Assembly (NCBI GenBank): GCA_900540045.1
Contig: UQEF01000004.1
Span: 1 to 61,196, forward strand
Length of the DNA: 61,196 nucleotides
Direction of reading: 5' to 3'
DNA from: an uncultured Eubacteriales bacterium
GTDB lineage: Bacteria; Bacillota; Clostridia; Christensenellales; Aristaeellaceae
How positions within the stretch are numbered: the first letter of the stretch is position 1; the number at the start of each line of letters is the position of its first letter. The notes under the pieces were generated by a model. That model was not told the DNA's origin and did not search any database. It saw only the letters and a program-made list of their open reading frames with translations. Positions 57,557-61,196 of this stretch are shown piece after piece. A program made the position numbers and the translations under genes.

Positions 57557-59347
57557 ATGGATCTTTTTCGCGCACATGTGCTGGTCTGCGGCGGTACAGG
57601 CTGTTCTTCGAGCGGCTCTGCCGAGCTGATCAAGCGTTTTGAAGAGCAGATCGCCCAAAACGGTCTGGACAGGGAGGTCAAGGTGGTCCGCACGGGCTGC
57701 TTCGGCCTGTGCGAGGCGGGCCCCGTGGTGATCGTCTACCCGGAAGGCACCTTCTACAGCCGCATCCGTCCCGATGATGTGGATGAAATCGTTTCCGAGC
57801 ACCTGCTCAAGGGCCGCATCGTGCAGCATCTGGTCTACAAGGAAAAGGCCGATGAGGAGCAGCATGTCACGCTGGACAACATCGACTTTTACCGTCCCCA
57901 GATGCGCCTTGCGCTGCGCAACTGCGGCGTGATCGATCCCGAAAACATCGATGAATACATCGCCTTTGACGGCTACAGAGCGCTGGCCAAAGTGCTCACC
58001 GAAATGACCCCCGAGCAGGTCATCAACGAGGTGCTCAAGTCCGGCCTGCGCGGCCGAGGCGGCGCGGGTTTCCCCACGGGCAAGAAGTGGCAGTTTGCCG
58101 CCGCCTCCAAGGCGGATCAGAAATACATGATCTGTAACGCCGACGAGGGCGACCCCGGCGCCTTTATGGACCGTTCCGTGCTGGAGGGCGACCCGCATTC
58201 CGTGCTGGAAGCCATGGCCATCGGCGGCTATGCCATCGGCGCCAGCGAGGGCTATATCTATGTGCGCGCGGAGTATCCCATCGCCGTCAAGCGCCTGGAG
58301 ATCGCCATCAATCAGGCCCGTGATTACGGCCTGCTGGGCAAGAACATCTTTGGCTCCGGTTTTGATTTTGATATCTTCATCCGCCTGGGTGCGGGCGCAT
58401 TCGTCTGCGGCGAGGAAACCGCTCTGATGCATTCCATCGAGGGCGGCCGCGGCGAGCCCAAGCCCAAGCCCCCGTTCCCGGCGGTGCGCGGCCTGTTTGA
58501 CAAGCCCACCAACATCAACAACGTTGAAACCCTGGCCAATATTCCCCAGATCATCCTCAAAGGCGCGGACTGGTTTGCCTCCATCGGCACGGAAAAAAGC
58601 AAGGGCACCAAGGTGTTCGCCCTGGGCGGCAAGATCAACAACACCGGCCTGGTCGAAGTGCCCATGGGCACGCCGCTGCGCGATATCATCTATAAAATCG
58701 GCGGCGGCATTCCCGGCGGCAAGAAGTTCAAGGCCGTGCAGACCGGCGGCCCCTCCGGCGGCTGCATTCCGGCCGATTACCTTGATATCGCCATCGATTA
58801 TGATTCCCTTACCGCCATCGGTTCCATGATGGGCTCCGGCGGCATGATCGTCATGGACGAGGACAACTGCATGGTGGATATCGCGCGCTTCTTCCTGGAC
58901 TTCACCGTGGATGAAAGCTGCGGCAAGTGCACCCCCTGCCGCATCGGCACCCGCCGCATGCTGGAGATTCTGGAGCGCATCGTGGAAGGCAAGGGCGAGG
59001 AGGGCGACATCGAAAAGCTGGAAGCCTTGGCCGAAAACATCAAAGCCACCGCGCTGTGCGGCCTGGGCCAGACCGCGCCCAACCCGGTCCTGTCCACCCT
59101 CAAGTATTTCCGTGATGAGTATGAGGCGCATATCAAGGAAAAGCGCTGCCCCGCGCATCACTGCCAGAAGCTGCTCAACTACGAGATCACCGACAAGTGC
59201 CGCGGCTGTACGGCCTGTGCGCGCGTGTGCCCGGTCAATGCCATCACCGGCAAGGTCAAGGAAATGCACCATATCGACCGCGCCAAGTGCATCAAGTGCG
59301 GCTCCTGCATGGAGAAGTGCCGTTTCGGCGCCATCGTCAAGAACTAA
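57557..59347 (+). CDS. hydB: NuoF-like flavoprotein subunit HydB
   Basis: 596 residues. N-terminal [2Fe-2S] thioredoxin-like domain (1-110; CGGTGCSSSG, CFGLCEAGP). NuoF core: LRGRGGAGFPTGKKW and NADEGDPGAFMDR (FMN and NADH binding), SLBB domain, and SCGKCTPCRIGTRRM ([4Fe-4S]). A C-terminal pair of ferredoxin clusters follows (CRGCTACARVCPVNAI; CIKCGSCMEKCRFGAI). HydB handles NAD(H) in electron bifurcation with ferredoxin. AAGGAGG precedes the start. Confidence 0.95.
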   Translation: MDLFRAHVLVCGGTGCSSSGSAELIKRFEEQIAQNGLDREVKVVRTGCFGLCEAGPVVIVYPEGTFYSRIRPDDVDEIVSEHLLKGRIVQHLVYKEKADEEQHVTLDNIDFYRPQMRLALRNCGVIDPENIDEYIAFDGYRALAKVLTEMTPEQVINEVLKSGLRGRGGAGFPTGKKWQFAAASKADQKYMICNADEGDPGAFMDRSVLEGDPHSVLEAMAIGGYAIGASEGYIYVRAEYPIAVKRLEIAINQARDYGLLGKNIFGSGFDFDIFIRLGAGAFVCGEETALMHSIEGGRGEPKPKPPFPAVRGLFDKPTNINNVETLANIPQIILKGADWFASIGTEKSKGTKVFALGGKINNTGLVEVPMGTPLRDIIYKIGGGIPGGKKFKAVQTGGPSGGCIPADYLDIAIDYDSLTAIGSMMGSGGMIVMDEDNCMVDIARFFLDFTVDESCGKCTPCRIGTRRMLEILERIVEGKGEEGDIEKLEALAENIKATALCGLGQTAPNPVLSTLKYFRDEYEAHIKEKRCPAHHCQKLLNYEITDKCRGCTACARVCPVNAITGKVKEMHHIDRAKCIKCGSCMEKCRFGAIVKN

Positions 59348-59370
59348 TGTCCGCATGAGGAGGAACAGAC

Positions 59371-61116
59371 ATGGAACAGATGATTCCGCTTACCATCGAC
59401 GGCGTGCATGTGGAGGTTCCCGCGGGTACGACGGTGCTTGAGGCGGCGCGTATCGCCAAGGTGAACATCCCCACGCTCTGCTACTTAAAGGATATCAACG
59501 AAACCGCCAACTGCCGCCTGTGCGTGGTGGACTGCGGCGGCCGCGCGCTGCAGGCTGCCTGCGTACTGCCGGTGGCGCCCAACATGGTGGTCAAAACCAA
59601 CACCCCGGCCGTGCGCCAGGCGCGCCGCATCAATCTGGAGCTGATTCTGAGCAACCACGAAAAGAAGTGCCTCAGCTGTGTGCGCAGCCAGAACTGCGAG
59701 CTGCAAAAGCTGTGCCTGGATCTGGGCGTGGATAGCGGCGAGCGCTTTGCCGGCGCGCAGAATGAATATGAGCCGGACATGACCTCCGCCTCCATCGTGC
59801 GCAACAACAACAAGTGCATTTTGTGCCGCCGCTGCGTTGGCGCCTGCGCAAATGTCCAGAAGGTGGGCGTGATTGGCCCGGTGCGCCGCGGCTTCAAGAC
59901 CGCCATCGAGAGCCCCTGGGAGATGAAGCTGGCCGAAATGGCCTGCATCAACTGCGGCCAGTGCATCACCGCCTGCCCCGTAGGCGCGTTGACCGAAACC
60001 GACAACACGCAGGATGTGTGGAAGGCCCTGGCCGATCCCGCCAAGCATGTGGTGGTTCAGCCCGCGCCCGCTGTGCGCGCCGCCTTGGGCGAAGAATTTG
60101 GCCTGCCCATGGGCACCAGCGTGACCGGCAAGATGGCCGCTGCGCTTCGCCGTCTCGGCTTTGACAAGGTGTTCGATACCGACTTCGGCGCGGATCTGAC
60201 CATCATGGAGGAGGGCACGGAGCTCATCGACCGCCTCAACAACGGCGGCGTGCTGCCCATGATTACCAGCTGCTCGCCGGGCTGGATCAAGTACTGCGAG
60301 CACTACTATCCCGAATTCATCCCCAATCTGAGCTCCTGCAAGTCGCCTCACGAGATGACGGGCGCGATGGTCAAAACCTACTACGCCGACAAGGCCGGCA
60401 TTGATCCGCAGAACATTGTGGTCGTGTCCGTGATGCCCTGCACGGCCAAGAAGTTTGAAGCCCGCCGTCCCGAGCTGGGCCGCAACGGCATGGCCGACGT
60501 GGACGTGGTCATTACCACGCGTGAGCTGGCCCGCATGATCAAGGAAGCCGGCATCGACTTTGTGAACCTGCCGGATGAGGACTTTGACAGCCTGATGGGC
60601 GAAAGCACCGGCGCCAGCGTCATCTTTGGCGCGACCGGCGGCGTGATGGAGGCTGCGCTGCGCACCGCCTATGAGCTCATCACCGGCACCACCCTCGAGG
60701 ATGTCAACTTTACTGCGGTGCGCGGTATGGAGGGTATCAAGGAGGCTGCCGTCAAGATCGGTGATCTGGACGTGAAGGTGGCTGTGTGCTCCAGCACCGG
60801 CAAGGCCAGCGAACTGCTGGATGCCGTCAAGCGCGGCGAAAAGCAGTACCACTTCATCGAGGTCATGGGCTGCCCCGGCGGCTGCGTCAATGGCGGCGGC
60901 CAGCCCATCGTGCCCGCCCCCGTGCGCAACTGGACCAACGTGCCCGCCATCCGCGCCAAGGCGCTCTATAGCGAGGACGAGGCCAAGACCCTTCGCAAGA
61001 GCCATGAGAACCCCGAAATCAAGCAGATTTACGAGGAGTTCCTCGGCAAGCCCAACAGCCATAAGGCGCATATGCTGCTGCATACGACTTATGAGCAGCG
61101 CGATATCTATCTCTGA
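59371..61116 (+). CDS. hydA: [FeFe] hydrogenase catalytic subunit HydA (bifurcating type)
   Basis: 581 residues. N-terminal [2Fe-2S] (TLCYLKDINETANCRLCVVDC), a His-ligated cluster (HEKKCLSCVRSQNCELQKLC), and two [4Fe-4S] clusters (CILCRRCVGACAN; CINCGQCITACPVG). The H-domain has L1 TSCSPGW (Thr299-Trp305), L2 MPCTAKK (Cys357) and L3 EVMGCPGGCVNGGG (Cys501, Cys505). It makes H2 from NADH plus reduced ferredoxin together with HydB and HydC. The second L1 position is Ser302, where many hydrogenases have Cys. GAGGAGG precedes the start; the gene ends 80 bases before the window edge, where nothing is seen. Confidence 0.95.
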   Translation: MEQMIPLTIDGVHVEVPAGTTVLEAARIAKVNIPTLCYLKDINETANCRLCVVDCGGRALQAACVLPVAPNMVVKTNTPAVRQARRINLELILSNHEKKCLSCVRSQNCELQKLCLDLGVDSGERFAGAQNEYEPDMTSASIVRNNNKCILCRRCVGACANVQKVGVIGPVRRGFKTAIESPWEMKLAEMACINCGQCITACPVGALTETDNTQDVWKALADPAKHVVVQPAPAVRAALGEEFGLPMGTSVTGKMAAALRRLGFDKVFDTDFGADLTIMEEGTELIDRLNNGGVLPMITSCSPGWIKYCEHYYPEFIPNLSSCKSPHEMTGAMVKTYYADKAGIDPQNIVVVSVMPCTAKKFEARRPELGRNGMADVDVVITTRELARMIKEAGIDFVNLPDEDFDSLMGESTGASVIFGATGGVMEAALRTAYELITGTTLEDVNFTAVRGMEGIKEAAVKIGDLDVKVAVCSSTGKASELLDAVKRGEKQYHFIEVMGCPGGCVNGGGQPIVPAPVRNWTNVPAIRAKALYSEDEAKTLRKSHENPEIKQIYEEFLGKPNSHKAHMLLHTTYEQRDIYL

Positions 61117-61196
61117 GTTCGATCTCCTTTCGCGGCGGCGGTTAGGACGCCTGGCATCTGAAGTTGCCAAGGTATTAAGAGGAAAGAATAAACCAA

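Noticed and set aside
57425..59356. 643-residue minus-strand reading opposite hydB
   Set aside because: Antisense shadow of the NuoF gene; no motif of its own.
59485..61170. 561-residue minus-strand reading opposite hydA
   Set aside because: Antisense shadow of the hydrogenase gene.

Overview
The window looks like chromosomal DNA from a GC-rich, anaerobic, spore-forming member of the Bacillota, probably class Clostridia. The evidence is a bifurcating-type [FeFe] hydrogenase operon, sporulation genes (SpoIVFA/SpoIVFB-like pair, SpoIID-domain protein, SpoVB-like flippase), the block miaB-ylbF-mutS-mutL-miaA, and strong AGGAGG ribosome binding sites with sigma-A promoters. No rRNA, tRNA or CRISPR array was seen. 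The only mobile DNA is the 3' end of an IS1182-type transposase at the left edge.

Layout. 1-0.5 kb: transposase remnant. 0.5-2.5 kb: a 2,4-diaminopentanoate-dehydrogenase-like gene and its MerR-type regulator, with two related operator dyads. 2.6-4.8 kb: N-acetylhexosamine-1-kinase-like gene plus sugar nucleotidyltransferase, divergent from a PocR/AraC regulator. 5.7-9.4 kb: PNPOx protein, rmuC, recR, ybaB and a DUF4097 protein. 9.5-11.9 kb: a tightly overlapped operon of ECF sigma factor, 41-residue membrane peptide, polytopic membrane protein, PrsW-like protease and a two-helix membrane protein. 12-16.8 kb: exported proteins (a large surface protein, a small secreted protein, an SH3 protein and a chagasin-type protease inhibitor) behind a structured leader. 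17.5-30.2 kb: housekeeping block (two radical-SAM-associated genes, RNase G, miaB, ylbF, mutS, mutL, miaA, a PLP lyase-like protein). 30.2-38.7 kb: SpoIVFA/SpoIVFB-like pair, a 1402-residue SpoIID protein with ten SH3 repeats, trmN6-like, a SpoVB-like flippase and dCMP deaminase.

38.7-47.7 kb is one minus-strand operon from a near-consensus promoter: AtuA-family protein, DUF4387, two sugar-type ABC permeases, a binding protein, two ADP-ribosylglycohydrolase-family proteins and a FadR-type GntR regulator. It has no ABC ATPase. It reads as a self-contained but undescribed catabolic system for a glycosylated or ADP-ribosyl-like small molecule, and is my first candidate for novelty.

48.6-61.1 kb is a hydrogen-metabolism locus: SPOR protein, DRTGG, HATPase, sensory-type [FeFe] hydrogenase, DRTGG and PHP protein, then HydC, HATPase, [2Fe-2S] protein, HydB and HydA. 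A cobalamin riboswitch with a BtuFCD-type transporter sits between the sensory half and the catalytic half. The sensory hydrogenase lacks the proton-relay cysteine, and HydA carries a TSCSPGW variant of the L1 motif.
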